Source: Ampelomyces quisqualis
Taxonomy: Eukaryota > Ascomycota > Dothideomycetes > Pleosporales > Phaeosphaeriaceae
DNA length: 64,000 nucleotides
Reading direction: 5' to 3'
NCBI GenBank assembly: GCA_018398575.1
Contig: JAGTXZ010000002.1
Coordinates: 2,482,501 to 2,546,500, forward strand
Shown piece after piece: positions 23,884 to 34,069 of the stretch (positions within the stretch are counted from its first letter, which is position 1; every line of letters starts with the position of its first letter). Both the position numbers and the translations under genes were made by a program. The notes under the pieces were generated by a model that did not search any database, was not told where the DNA came from, and saw only the letters and a program-made list of their open reading frames with translations.

Positions 23884-24030
23884 AACCTAACCCTAACCTA
23901 CAATTAATTACCTCTACCCTAACCTTTACCTCCTATTAGCGTAAACCAATTAGGTAGAGAGTAGAGTAGAGTTAGGATCTTACATAAAGCTACTCTAACT
24001 CTACCTAACCTCTACCTATTTACTACCATA
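23884..24030. repeat. hAT subterminal region with telomere-like motifs and terminal repeat
   Basis: It contains CCTAACCCTAACC near 23887 and a run of related CCTAACC and GTAGAGTTAGG motifs in both orientations, ending in CTATTTACTACC. The equivalent part of copy B is 50525-50680. Subterminal repeats are known transposase-binding sites in hAT elements, so that role is inferred here. Confidence 0.65.
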
Positions 24031-24711
24031 TCTAAGAGACTTTCTAAACAGCAAAGAGTTTATAAAAAGTTTGTTAATCTAATTAGAAAGGTTTAATATA
24101 GAAGAGAGAGAAACTATACTAATATAGCTAGTAAACTTAGTAGTAAAGGGTTTTAGATTTTAGCTGCTACAGTATAGAGAGTTCTAAAGAAAGCTAGATT
24201 TAAGAAGACTAAGCTAACAAAGAAGCCTAGATTAACAATAAAGATAAAGAAAGAGAGGCTTACTTAGTGCCTTAAGTATTAGAAGTAGACTCTTAAAGAT
24301 TAGAAGAATATAATCTAGAGTAATAAGACTTCTATTGTACTCCTTTATTAACGTAGAGGGTATAGAATCTAAAGGAGAGTTAATAAGACTGTTATTAAGA
24401 GTTTTATATGCAAGAGATAGAAAGGCTAATCTAAATTTATATTCTAGGGTTATTTTACGTATAAAAAGAAAGGACCTTATTACTATTAGCTACCTAAAAC
24501 AAAGCAAGAGAAGAAAGAAGCAATTTAAAAGATTAATTACCTACATTAAGAGTTAGAGCCTTTAATAAAAGAGAAGTAAGAGCTTAGAATAGAGATAGAA
24601 AGGCTTAGTCTACGTTTAAAGCCTAGTAAGAAACCTAAATAGAAATATAATTAAAAGAATAGTAAATTATTACAGAGAAGAAGCTCTAGTATTAATTAGT
24701 AGCGTTGCTAT

Positions 24712-24897
24712 TGTAGTAGAGCGTTGTTTACCTCCAAGGCCTATCGGATTTAATGTAGAATTAAATGTATTATTATTAGGTGTGTGTATGTTCTTGGTTG
24801 TTGCCCTCTAATAGCTCTTTAGCTATTATATCTTGTCTATGCCCTTAGCTGTACCCTAAGCGTTCTTTAGACTTACTTCCTATGTTACTTTACTACA
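24712..24897 (-). repeat. Solo LTR of element II inserted in the Tc1 transposase
   Basis: This is the reverse complement of the element II LTR (TGTAGTAGAGCG to TTACTACA), 186 bp, flanked by CTAT at 24708-24711 and 24898-24901. The 4-bp duplication agrees with GAAC at the full element. It retains a few YCR sites, such as CCAAGG and TATCGG near 24735, so it is less mutated than its surroundings. Confidence 0.88.
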
Positions 24898-25310
24898 CTA
24901 TTTAATTATTATAAAGCTAAAGTTAATTCTATTTGCAAAAGAGTATATAAAAGAACAGCCTAGAACTATAGTTTAAGAGGACAAGGTACCTGCTTATAAC
25001 TACTACGTATAACGTATTGTGTACAGTTAAGAAAAGGTAGTACAGCTACTTTAGTGTAGTAATTTACCTAACTTAAACGCTATTAAGCCTTGCTAGTTTT
25101 AGATAGAGAGATCTACATTAAAGAGAGAAGTATTAAAGAGTAGAGCTTAGACTATATAAGTATAGGAACAGTGTTAGAATAAGCTGCCTTAAGAGAAGAT
25201 TTAGAACTAGATTAAATAGATCCTTATCTATATCTAAAAGATTATTAAGTTAGATAGAGGCAATAAGTACAAAGAGGGCAAGAATGTACGTAGAACTAAT
25301 TAAGATTATA

Positions 25311-25450
25311 ATTAATATGACAATTAAGATCACGATCAAGATCACGATCAAAATCACAATCAAGATCACGATCAAGATTACGATCAAGATCACAATCAAG
25401 ATCACAATCAAGATCACGATCAAGATCACGATCAAGATCACGATCAATAC
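25311..25450. repeat. Simple repeat (GATCAC/GATCAA)n near the Tc1 end, left arm
   Basis: About 140 bp of ATCAAGATCACG-type 12-bp units follow the transposase end. A shorter, more diverged inverted counterpart lies at 26880-26965. The repeat keeps many TCA trinucleotides that are absent to its left, so the RIP boundary falls near 25300. Open frames over it (TIK or LIV repeats) are artefacts of the simple sequence. Confidence 0.85.
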
Positions 25451-25616
25451 TAAGATCAGCAGCTATCGGGCCAAAATACCCCTGTATTTGCCCTGTGCGT
25501 TGAACAGGGGGGGGGACCCAACATTTGAAATGCACCTCCGTACCTGCATCCCAAACAAAAACCATCCTAAAGTTGTTTAGTCAAAATTTTGCAGCAGTAT
25601 TAACAACGGCTGCAGA

Positions 25617-25850
25617 GGTGTAACAGAGCATGTGAACCAGCTTGATCACGGGATCAACAATACACATGATATCTTAAGCATGTCACTAAGAAAAAAAGGC
25701 CTCATTTAAGATCAGGCCATTCTATCAAGCTAATTCTTGGCTTAGTATAATTTAATGTCACCAATAAAATAGGCCTTATTCAAGATCGGGCCGTTCTATC
25801 GAGCCAATTCTTGGCTCGGTGTATTTACTCTGGTCTTCCCTCGCGAAGGT
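25617..25850 (+). repeat. Copia-type LTR-like segment with internal 57-bp duplication
   Basis: It starts TGTAACAGAGCATGTGAACC and shares CTTGATCACGGGAT, GCATGTCA and TTCTTGGCTTAGT-like blocks with the solo LTR at 27092-27316 and with the degraded LTR at 32263. A segment around 25697-25755 recurs at 25771-25827. The first unit has more C-to-T changes (AAGCTAATTC against GAGCCAATTC). The 3' border is uncertain. It may supply upstream sequence to the gene that follows. Confidence 0.6.
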
Positions 25851-26016
25851 CACCCCAAGCCATCTATCTTGCTCACTTAAATCACATAATCACGTCAATT
25901 CAAAAGTCTTGTCCAGCTCTAGAACATCTATAGTCGTCTCTACGGAGCAGCACCTGCGCTACCTACCCAACACTACTCTGTCCAACCTACTTGTCTACGG
26001 CAATCACCCCCCCAAA

Positions 26017-26075
26017 GTAAGCCTACTTTCAGTTATACGCAAAGGCACTTTAACTTACTTGTCCCTTCTTTATAG
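26017..26075 (+). other. Candidate 59-bp intron in the 5' UTR of the island gene
   Basis: GTAAGC at 26017, a TTAACTTAC branch-like site and TTTATAG at 26075 look like a fungal intron. It ends ten bases before the ATG at 26085. No ATG in a usable frame was found in the preceding exon, so it is proposed as a UTR intron. Transcript data would decide. Confidence 0.45.
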
Positions 26076-26084
26076 CGTCCAATT

Positions 26085-26687
26085 ATGGTTACGCTCTGTG
26101 TAACCCAAGCTGTTACAATCGCGCCTCTTGCTATCCAAGCACGTCCTAGCTACGCCCTCTGGGACGTATACTCTACATTTATCAACAACCACTTATGGAA
26201 GTCACAAGACAAAAAACATGACGTTGGGAAACAGGATTGCTTTGCTCCAACAACGCTCAATGAGAAAACTCGCATAATGTTCTCAAAGACTTGAGCCAGC
26301 ACTGCGAATATGGCCAAGGGCTCCTACTGTATGCACTACTATTCTGATAAAGCAAAGTGCAAAGCGGACAAGCATGCTGATGGAGACGACATGTGGCAGT
26401 ACCAGAATGTTCTGCTGACTGGAAAACCCAAGTTGGAAAACATGTATAGCTACCCCGTGAGTAGGTCTGACCCGGATGGAAAGGTCAACTGGGCGGCGTA
26501 CAAATGGACCCTCGGCGAATGTCCCAACTCAAGCAGAATAATCGATGAGAAGAAGGGGGATTTCGCCCAGATAAAGGTTGGAGGGATCCTGCCGGACCCA
26601 ACTGAAATTTCTGACGACGACCCCTGCCTGGAGATGCATGATTTCTGGCAATGCGAAGACATTAGGCACCCCTATGTCATTGGGTAG
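26085..26687 (+). pseudogene. Small Cys-containing, possibly secreted protein with one in-frame stop
   Basis: I do not recognise a family. ATG at 26085 opens a frame that reaches a stop after 200 codons, broken once by TGA at 26292-26294 (the two open stretches 26085-26294 and 26310-26687 share one frame). The N-terminus MVTLCVTQAVTIAPLAIQA has a weakly hydrophobic stretch and an A-x-A-like site before RPS, so a signal peptide is possible but not strong. Seven Cys residues, small size and acidic, Trp/Tyr-containing composition (for example DDDPCLEMHDFWQCED) resemble small secreted fungal proteins in repeat-rich compartments. TGA follows a T and could come from CGA by one TCG to TTG change. 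Alternatives are two genes, or a shorter protein from ATG 26310. Whether it is expressed is unknown. Confidence 0.55.
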
Positions 26688-26879
26688 AGATGGGCTCTTG
26701 GTATACAGTATCAGATACGGAGAAGCATTTCAAAAGTCTGTTCCTCCCTAGCCAACGCACAGAGCAGGTACAGGGGTAGTTCAGCCCGACAGCTGCCACT
26801 GTCAATCTTGATCAAGATACTGCTCGTGGTGCTAATCATGCTACACGGCAATGATGATTGTGATAGAGGTCGATGTTGA

Positions 26880-26965
26880 TTGTAATCTCGATCGTGATAT
26901 TCATCTTGATATTGATCGTAATCTTGATCGTGATAGTGTTCGTGATATTAAATGTGATCTCAATC
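26880..26965. repeat. Simple repeat (GATCNTGATNTT)n, right arm
   Basis: ATCGTGATATTGATC-like units form the diverged inverted counterpart of the 25311-25450 repeat, at the same position relative to the Tc1 3' end. Confidence 0.75.
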
Positions 26966-27091
26966 AGTTCTACGTGCATTTTTGCCCTCTTTGTACTCAT
27001 TGCCCCCCTCTAACTTAATGATCTTTTAAACATAAATTAGGATCCGTTCAATCCAGTCCTGTAACTTCTCTTGAGGTAGCTTATTCCAACA

Positions 27092-27316
27092 TGTTAGAGA
27101 TGAGCGAAACTACGGATCAACGTAATGAGTTTTTAAGTGAAAAGATTGGATCGATTGGTTTGTTCAGGGTGATAGAAGATCAGATTAAATACACTGAGCC
27201 AAGAGTTGGTTTGATAGATCGGCCCGATCCTAGATAGGCCCTCATTTACTTGATGACATGCCTCAGATACCACGTGCCTAATCCCGTGATCAATCTGGTT
27301 CGCCTGCTCCTTCACA
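27092..27316 (-). repeat. Solo LTR (Copia-type) with 5-bp target duplication
   Basis: On the minus strand it runs from TGTGAAGGAGC to CATCTCTAACA (225 bp). It is flanked by CAACA at 27087-27091 and 27317-27321. Removing it restores the Tc1 transposase reading seen in the left copy (AGTGTTGGAATAAG). It is almost free of RIP-type mutation. Open frames over it, including the one at 27133-27315, are not genes. Confidence 0.88.
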
Positions 27317-28384
27317 CAACACTATTCCCATGCCCAGATAGCCTAAGCTCTACTCTTTGGTGCTCCTTTCTTTGTTGTAGATCTCTTTATCTAAAACTAG
27401 CAAGGCTTAATAGCATTTGAGTTGGTAAATTGCTACACTAAAGTAGCTATACTACCTTCTCTTAACTTTATACAACACGTTATATATAGTAGCTGTAAGT
27501 AGGCAATTTATTTTCTTAAATAAGAGTACTAGGCTATTCTTTTACATACTCCTTTATAATAATTAACTAGTAACACTACTAATTAATACTAGACCCTTTA
27601 CCTTACAATAACTTACTATTCTTTTCATTCTATTTCTATTTGGGTTTCTTACTAGGCTTTTAATATAGACTAAGCCTCTATATCTCTATTCTAAGCTCTT
27701 ACTTCTCTTTTATTTAAGGTTCTAACTCTTTATTTAACTAATTAACCTTTTATATTACTTATTTCTTGTCTTACTTTATTTTAGGCATCTAATAGTAATA
27801 ACGTTCTTTCTTCTTATATATAAAATAAGTCTAAAATATAAACTTAGAGTAGCCTTTTTATCTCTTATATATATAGCTCTTTATAACAGCCTTTTTAGTC
27901 TTTCTCTAGATCCTATACCCTCTACATTAGTAAAGGAATATAATAGTAGTCTTTTTAAAGGCCTCCTATTATATAGATAGCCTTGTAAATCTTAGTACGT
28001 CTTTAATATATTAATTCTCTAACTTTAAAGGCCTTATACTAGAATCAAAGCCCTTCTAAATTACCCTAGCGTATATTGTACTAATTATACGCTTCTAAGC
28101 ACTAGTAATACTAGTAATCTTATTGTTTTACTTTCTATTAGCCTTACAGGCTATAATTAAAGCCTAGGTAATAAGGTTAAAGACAGGTATTAAAGTGTTA
28201 GATAAAGGGAAGTAAATAGAGGAAAGGAAGAGAAGAGAGGTAGATATATTACATAAGAATATTTAATTTATTTAGGCCTTTATTTAGGCCAATACCTATA
28301 TATGTACTCTCTACATTAATTAGAAAAGAAACAGACTTTTAAAATACTCTTCTATATAGTAATAATATAATACTAAATATATAA

Positions 28385-29150
28385 CGTTAGAAGAAAACAA
28401 CGTTAGTAACTTCCGCTACATTAGTAATATTATTAAAACTATCGACTAGACTGCTACCAAACTGTCTTTAACTGTAGTTAGGTCTTCTATTTGCACTAGC
28501 CGCCTAATTAGTCTGAAACGCCTAAATTAATCTACCTGATCCACTAGACCTACCTGCCCTACCCGCATGCTTACGTAATTATCCAAAAAATAGGAAATGT
28601 AGATCTTACTTTTCTCTTGCAAACGCATTGTTTAGATTTTTTATAGCTAATCTAGTTGTTAGAACATACAGTAGTAAAGTTTGTTACTTTTTAATATCCT
28701 TTGCTAAGGCTTGTTTTCGCTAAAGCTCTAGCACTTTAACTACATAAAATATTATATTTTTTTATTCAAGGATAGCTACTGAATTGCTAATTCTACTTTG
28801 TTACATTCTACTATATTATTATTATATAATAGGCGCCTAGATCTACTGTGTAAAACGTACTGAGTTTTTTTTTTAAAAAGGTTTATAACTTTAACGCGCT
28901 CTACCTTAGTAACTAGACTAGCTATTAGAGTTCTAAATAGACAATTGAAAAGAAGAGATCGCGCTCTATATTTTGTTCTTTTAGAACAATTACCTAAACT
29001 AAAAAATACAGCAATACAGTTACGTGAGCAAAGTTAGCAATATTAGTAACATTAGTAACACTAGCAACTTTATTAGAACTACCTACTAGCTATCTAATCG
29101 CTAGCAGAATAGTAGTAAAAAACAGGGACTAGGGTAACTGTTAGGACAAT
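28385..29150 (+). mobile_element. Fot1-type miniature element copy (a), degraded
   Basis: It begins CGTTAGAAGAAAACAACG after an A/T-rich site and follows the same order as the clean copy at 38431-39275. Shared blocks are GTCTGAAACGC, GATCCACTAGACC, TTGTTTTCGCTAAAGC and, near its right end, TACAGTTACGTGAGC. Its right inverted repeat is not recognisable, so the 3' border is approximate. It belongs to the TA-inserting family described for copy (c). Confidence 0.7.
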
Positions 29151-30950
29151 CTTATAGTTAATTGCTAGGAATAAGTAATAATACTTTAATATAGAATTAC
29201 TATATAGAATAGACAAATTACTACCCTACTATAGTAATTGCAGGACTAGGTAATATAGTCTTAGGCTCTACCTCTGCGCTAAAGTGTCTATAGGCTGTAG
29301 CTTTCGGTAGCGTTTACTCTATTACTTAATTACTTTCTTTTTAATCTAACGTATATTACTCTAAATTTTACTCTGTTTTAGAGCTACTTCTTATAGTCTC
29401 TATATAGGCTATTATGCGCTATAATAGCCTAGATTAGTGCTTATAGGCTTTACTAGGATCTTATTACTATATTAACAACTCTTGTATATTGTCCTAGCTT
29501 CTAGCTACTTATTATAGATTAAGTAGCTATCTCTAACAACTTTACAGATTATAGGTAGCTAACGCCCTATACTTATAGTTATTATATCTTCTAGTTTGCT
29601 AAAGAAGAGTTTAAGGTGTTTAGTAAGTTTAGTTATATCTTTCTAAAAATTAGAATAACGTTGCCCTTTACGCTAACTAGGTGCGCGAACTAGATAATAG
29701 TAGCTCTATCTAGTCTATAACGTATCTTTTTTACTTCTTTCTAGGCTAAGAGTATATAGTAGTATATATTTAGAGTAGTATAGCCTATTATAGCTCTGTA
29801 TAGCGCAGACTAACCTATATAGGTTTTTAACGTCTTTACTAGGGTTATAACACGCGTCTACCTTGCTATTAATAAGCTTACAGCTAGTAAGAAGACTAAA
29901 GAGATTAATAACTCTAACTACGTGTCTACTTAAGTAGCTATAGCTATAACTTTAACTATCCTTACCTAAGGTAAACGCTGTATTTCTAGTATTATTTAGC
30001 TAAAGTAGTCTAATATTAACTTACTAGAGGTAGAGCTAATAAAGCTATATAAGCCTATTACAAAAGTATTAGCCTAGTAGGTAACCTATCTAGACCTCTT
30101 TAGGCTATTATAGTACTAATCTTCTCTCTAGCCTCTCTTAGATTTCTTATAGTAAGAAGTTGTTCTATTATAACAGTTCCCTAGACACTACATAGATCTA
30201 GCTTCTACTTAATTGCTTCCTGTGTCTATAGTAGTAATACTAGCTAATAGGCCCTCTTTGTGCCTCTTCTAGGCTAAACTAGGCTATTATAGCTCTCTAT
30301 AGGCTGCCTAGTGTTAGTATTGTAATAGCGCAGGTAGGTACAGCTATTAGAATTAAATTAGATACGTATTAGAGGCATATAGGAGTGCGTGTTGTATCAG
30401 AGTTTCTGGATTAGCTATATACCTATAGGTCTTGTATAGAAGAATAAGAAAAACTTGCTTTTTATCTAATGCAATTGGCTTCTATTTATAGTTAAGGTAG
30501 TAACTAAGTTAAAGTAGATTTAGAGCACTTTAAGCGCTACTCTTACTATTTCTTACACAATATGTTACTAAGTAAAGTAAGGTATTAGATATAATATATA
30601 TTGTTATATTACTCTTCTTCTTAAAATCAATAGTCTCTATTAATAGGATCTAAATTGGTGTTGTTCTAGATATCTATCTAAACTTTTAAGAATTGTTATT
30701 TACCTTAACTTAATGCTAGTAATAACGTGTTTTAGCTGTTTATTATTGTTTATTATTATTATTTAGCACGTTTATTAACGCGTTGCTAAGTTAACTTTAC
30801 CTCTAGTTTCTATATAGCCTTTAGAGCATATGTACAAGGCTAGCCCTTAGGTATACTACTTTCTTATACTCTTACCCCTACGTTTATATACCTATAGCTA
30901 TCTAACTTCTATCCTAATTTAATTACTAGCTAACTATTTTGCAGATATAT
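29150..30950 (+). other. Degraded coding remnant, not recognised
   Basis: The stretch has the usual TAG/TAA-rich pattern. Plus-strand frames near 30.35-30.45 kb stay open for a while (VLYQSFWISYIPIGLVQK), but no family was recognised. No LTR, inverted repeat or RNA gene was seen. Confidence 0.35.
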
Positions 30951-30953
30951 ACA

Positions 30954-31700
30954 ATGACTATTCCTATCCTTTCTAGAGCTTATCCTCTACTCTATTAGGT
31001 TATTTGCCTATAGGCTGCAAGAGCTTTTACTTGCAGCTATTTTAATATTAAGTTTAGATTCTATTTAGACGTGTCTAAGAAGTGTGTATATTGCATACTT
31101 TTAAATAAGAAGTATTACTTAGTTTTCTAGTATATAAGCTAAGAGTATAATAGCCTTTCTAAGGCTCTTAACTATAGGTTTACTACTCTAGGTATAGATA
31201 AGTCTAATAAGGTAGTGTTAGAGCAGAAGGCTAGCGTTAAAGAGGTAGCGTTTTAGTTAGCTACTATAGTGTAAGTAAGATCTGCACAGGTAGCTAATAT
31301 AAACAATGCCAACTTGTTAGTTAGCGCTTACTACTAGAGAGAAGAGCTAGCTAGAAAGGTTAGAGAAATAGCTAAGGAGGTTAGGTTGCTTAGGTAGAGC
31401 ACAGCTAAGTTAACTAGTGTAGTTACCTAGCTAGTAAATATCTTAATAGTATTATAGGCAAATTAGGTAGTAGAGAAGATAGCTAGTACTTATAGTAGGT
31501 AGAGCTAAAATAGAAGACAACTAGGTAGTGCGTTTGTGTCTATACCTAGGGATTTAGACAGTTAAGAGTGTTCTACTAGTAGCAATAACAGTCTACTATT
31601 AGATCTAATAGAAGAGTAAGACTTCTATTGTTAATAGTTGCTACCTACTAGTATAGTAGTTGCAATACTAAGTGTAATTTCTCTAATATAATTGTCTTAA
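30954..31700 (+). pseudogene. Coiled-coil ORF with a CxxC-like motif, function unknown
   Basis: ATG at 30954 opens a frame with stops only at TAG/TAA positions. It reads MTIPILSRAYPLLY, then FRFYLDVSKKCVYCILLNKK (a C-x2-C pair), then a long basic/acidic helix-like part including KALNYRFTTLGIDKSNKVV and EELARKVREIAKEVRLL. It ends in a Ser/Asn-rich acidic part (SSNNSLLLDLIEE). The order suggests a small protein with a Cys motif and a coiled coil, probably belonging to a mobile element because nothing but repeats lies around it. No known family was recognised, and the C-terminus is uncertain. Confidence 0.5.
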
Positions 31701-31880
31701 AATGCTGTAAGATCATTAACTTCTTTTTTCTATACAGTAATCTATTTAGCTAACGCTTATAGAAGTCCTAGCTGTTTTAGATAGCGTTTATAAAACGCTT
31801 GTAATATGTATAGTGCTCTTATAAAGTTTAATATATTATACTAAGTAGGATTAGAGTTATAACCTATAAGGAGTAGACTC

Positions 31881-32262
31881 TAAGAGTAGTTGCTAGGAAA
31901 TAAAGACGTAAATTTGTGTTCTATCCTAATCTTTACCCAAGGGGTTTTTATAGTAGAACTAGTTTAGAGAATTTAGGTGCTTTAGTCTAGAACTGTTTTT
32001 GGTATTCTAGCCTATAGGATTTTAGTATTCTAGTTCAGTAGGCTAAGGTTTTTCTGTAACTAAGAACTAACTAGGCAGTAGCCTATTACATAATCCTTCT
32101 ACTCTAGCGCTAGGTGCGCTTAGACTAACGCAACTATTAAAACAAATATTACTCTACTTAGATCTGTTATTCTATACCTTTACTTCTCTTTTTAGGTAGT
32201 ACTATATACTACACTAGCCTGGCCTTCTATATTCTTACTTACGCGTTACCTTTCTGTAATAG
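31881..32262 (-). repeat. Element I LTR with ~170 bp of adjoining 3' sequence
   Basis: 31881-32090 matches the element I LTR from TAAGAGTAGTTGC to CCTATTACA. 32091-32262 matches the start of element I internal sequence (1-360 region). The match stops where the Copia LTR begins at about 32263, so it is a truncated copy. Confidence 0.8.
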
Positions 32263-34067
32263 AGTATGTAAATTAGCAGATTATAGGATTGTTACGTATA
32301 ATACCTAAGCATGTTACTAAGAAAGTAAGAATCTATTTAGAACTAGACTAACTAATTGAGCTGTCTCTTAGCTTAGTATATTTAATCTAATCTATCTTTA
32401 TATAGTATAGGACAAGTAATATAACCTTTTTACTTATAACAATTTAATCTATAGTATTGCTTAGCTTCTATAGTTATAAGCCTAGCGTTATAAGACTATA
32501 GTGTTAATTCTCTCTGCGCACCTTATATTGCGAAGGTACTACCTAGATTAATAATTACTCTAAAATTCTTTAAAAACTTATTTTAAAATACTCTCTATAA
32601 ACTAACTAGTTAATAATTATAGACTTCTATTCTAACAACCAGATTAGCCTAGACGTTCTATTAAATAGTTAGTTAGATTAGCTGTACTAGTTTGTATAAC
32701 TCTAGCTTTATACTTGCAACAAAGGAGTCTAAGATTAGATTAACCTAGATAGCGACATAGTGCTCCTAATTAACGATTAGGAACCTAAATATCTAGAGCT
32801 TCTAGCTGCTATAAGTTAACTAGTCTCTGATCTACTGCCTAGAGCTACTAATCTAGAAACGTAAATCTGCAATAAAGCTTTTAATTAATATAATCTAAAG
32901 CTAGTTACCTACACACTTGCTCCTAGCAGTTACAAAGAGGACGTTTGCTAATATAAAGTAAATACGTTAAAATAGACTAGGCAAGCAGCTGAGCTTAGCA
33001 ACGTCTCGGAATAGATTAGTTAAATAGTAGCTAAGGATCTAATAGCACTAGCTGCAATTAAAATGCTTAACTCTTTCGAAACAACTCCTTAAGCCTTAAT
33101 TAGAATCTATAAGTACAATCTTACTCTAACAGACAATAATACTATGTACCTAGTTAGGCAGCAATATTAAGCTTATCTAGAAAAGGCTAGGTACAGCAGG
33201 ATAACTCTAGATAAATAGTTTAACAAATAGTAAGTAGTCTATAGAAAGACTTAAGCGTTCTAAGTTACAGAGATAGAAGAACAACTTACTCTTACTAATT
33301 TTCTAAACGCTCTATCTACTAGGATTGCTTCTAACTAGGCTTAATTAATGTGTTAGGATATTATTAAAGATAGACCTCTTAGTTAACTAGCTATAACTAT
33401 ATATAATCTAGCTAAGATCTTCTCTCTTATGCTTTTTGAACAAGTAGTCCTTGCTACTAAAGGAAAGTCCTATTTAGCCTTTGCAACCCTTACAAATATT
33501 AAGAACTTAGAAAATAAGAACTTTAATCTAAAGAACAAAGGTAAAGATAATTTAAAACTAAAACCTTGCCTCTACAGAAACAATAAAAAGCACAAATAGA
33601 ACCTAATAGATTGTTATTAACTAAAGACTACAATTACTAGATTAGCTCTACTAGAGAAAGTACTAATTAAGATCTCTAATTTTAACTAAAAGAAGGTTCT
33701 TAAGCAGCTTAACACTTCTAAGTAGGCTGCATTTAATAACAAGATTAAAAAAGCTAGTTAGACGCTACCTATTATAGCTAACTAGTTAAGTACTAGAACT
33801 AAGGTAGTAACATATTTAGGAGATATTATAGTAGCACTAATTAACCTAACTACTTTTAATTAAGAACCTAATGTTACTAATCTAGACTTTAGAGTGTACA
33901 CTACTACGTTTATAACCTATCTACTTTTAAGAAGCACTATTTATAATAGGGCTAGTATAGTACACTTTGTTAATAATTAGTTACTCTTTATTCTAGAAAC
34001 GTTTAGTTCTACCTACTCTAAAGAAAGAGTTAAGGCTAAAACACAGTTACTCTCTATAACTAGGTAT
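32263..34067 (+). mobile_element. Copia-type retrotransposon fragment: LTR, gag and protease start
   Basis: The LTR-like start TGTAATAGAGTATG at 32263 matches the family in the island. The internal region starts near 32468. A degraded gag follows; the clearest part, near 33.3-33.6 kb, reads FLNALSTRIASN, then AKIFSLMLFEQ and SYLAFATLTNIKNLENKNF. Near 33940 the frame reads STIYNRASIVHFVNN, the aspartic-protease region of Copia gag-pol (family norm D-SGAS-H, so the active-site Asp codon appears as Asn). The element ends abruptly at the TA of a Fot1-type end at 34068. A second copy of its LTR and 5' region is at 39278-39400 plus 52905-53355. Confidence 0.72.
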
Positions 34068-34069
34068 AC

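Larger units (their letters stand above)
22849..24030 (+). mobile_element. hAT element copy A, right part with terminal inverted repeat
   Basis: This resumes hAT copy A after element II and aligns with 49530-50680 of copy B. It contains the H3-like gene and ends in the same terminal sequence CTATTTACTACC. The next eight bases, 24031-24038 (TCTAAGAG), should be the right target duplication. The sequence beyond is Tc1/mariner transposase, so the hAT inserted into a Tc1 copy. Its left end lies beyond the truncation at 8692. Confidence 0.85.
24031..25484 (+). mobile_element. Tc1/mariner element, left copy (5' truncated, RIP-degraded)
   Basis: The transposase reads in the plus strand from the helix-turn-helix end (IASKLSSKGF, then ILAATV) through RVLKKARFKKTKLTKKPRLT and KERLT. 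The end of the reading is KIIKLDRGNKYKEGKNVRRT near 25230-25300. This is the order of fungal Tc1-like transposases, which cut and paste at TA. The 5' part is missing because hAT copy A adjoins at 24030. The copy is split by an element II solo LTR. It ends in a likely inverted repeat near 25465-25484 (ATACCCCTG followed by TA). The open stretch 24335-24556 is part of this gene. Confidence 0.85.
25487..26770. other. RIP-poor island between inverted Tc1 arms
   Basis: Base composition changes sharply here. TCA, TGG, TGA, CCA, TCG and CGG are frequent, unlike the surrounding 60 kb. The island is bracketed by inverted copies: 25487-25545 resembles the reverse complement of 26700-26768 (shared CTGTGCGTTG and TTTGAAATGC), continuing outward into the two Tc1 copies. 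It holds an LTR-like segment and one small gene. Confidence 0.8.
26771..28297 (-). mobile_element. Tc1/mariner element, right copy (inverted relative to the left copy)
   Basis: On the minus strand the transposase runs from a helix-turn-helix start near 28.2 kb (IACKANRKQNNKI, then STIYARAIQKGF) to its C-terminus near 26.97 kb (KIIKLEGGNEYKEGK). The end CAGGGGTAGTTCAGCC at 26771, preceded by TA, matches the inverted repeat of the left copy. A degraded mate lies near 28281-28297. The C-terminal third is almost free of RIP while the N-terminal part beyond about 27400 is heavily mutated. A segment between the DNA-binding part and the catalytic core seems deleted. It is interrupted by a solo LTR. 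Confidence 0.82.

Noticed and set aside
23884..24030. Interstitial telomere
   Set aside because: The motifs are irregular, occur at both ends of a transposon in mirrored orientation, and are repeated in copy B, so they belong to the hAT ends.
25284..25580. Open frames of TIK, LIV or DRDLD repeats on both strands
   Set aside because: They are produced by the GATCAC/GATCAA simple repeat, which is open in several frames at once. No gene context.
25819..26103. 94-codon plus-strand frame upstream of the island gene
   Set aside because: It begins at GTG, not ATG, overlaps the LTR-like segment and a good candidate intron, and ends shortly after the real ATG in another frame.
26450..26662. 70-codon minus-strand ORF
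   Set aside because: Shadow of the island gene on the plus strand, which has the better start, composition and Cys pattern.
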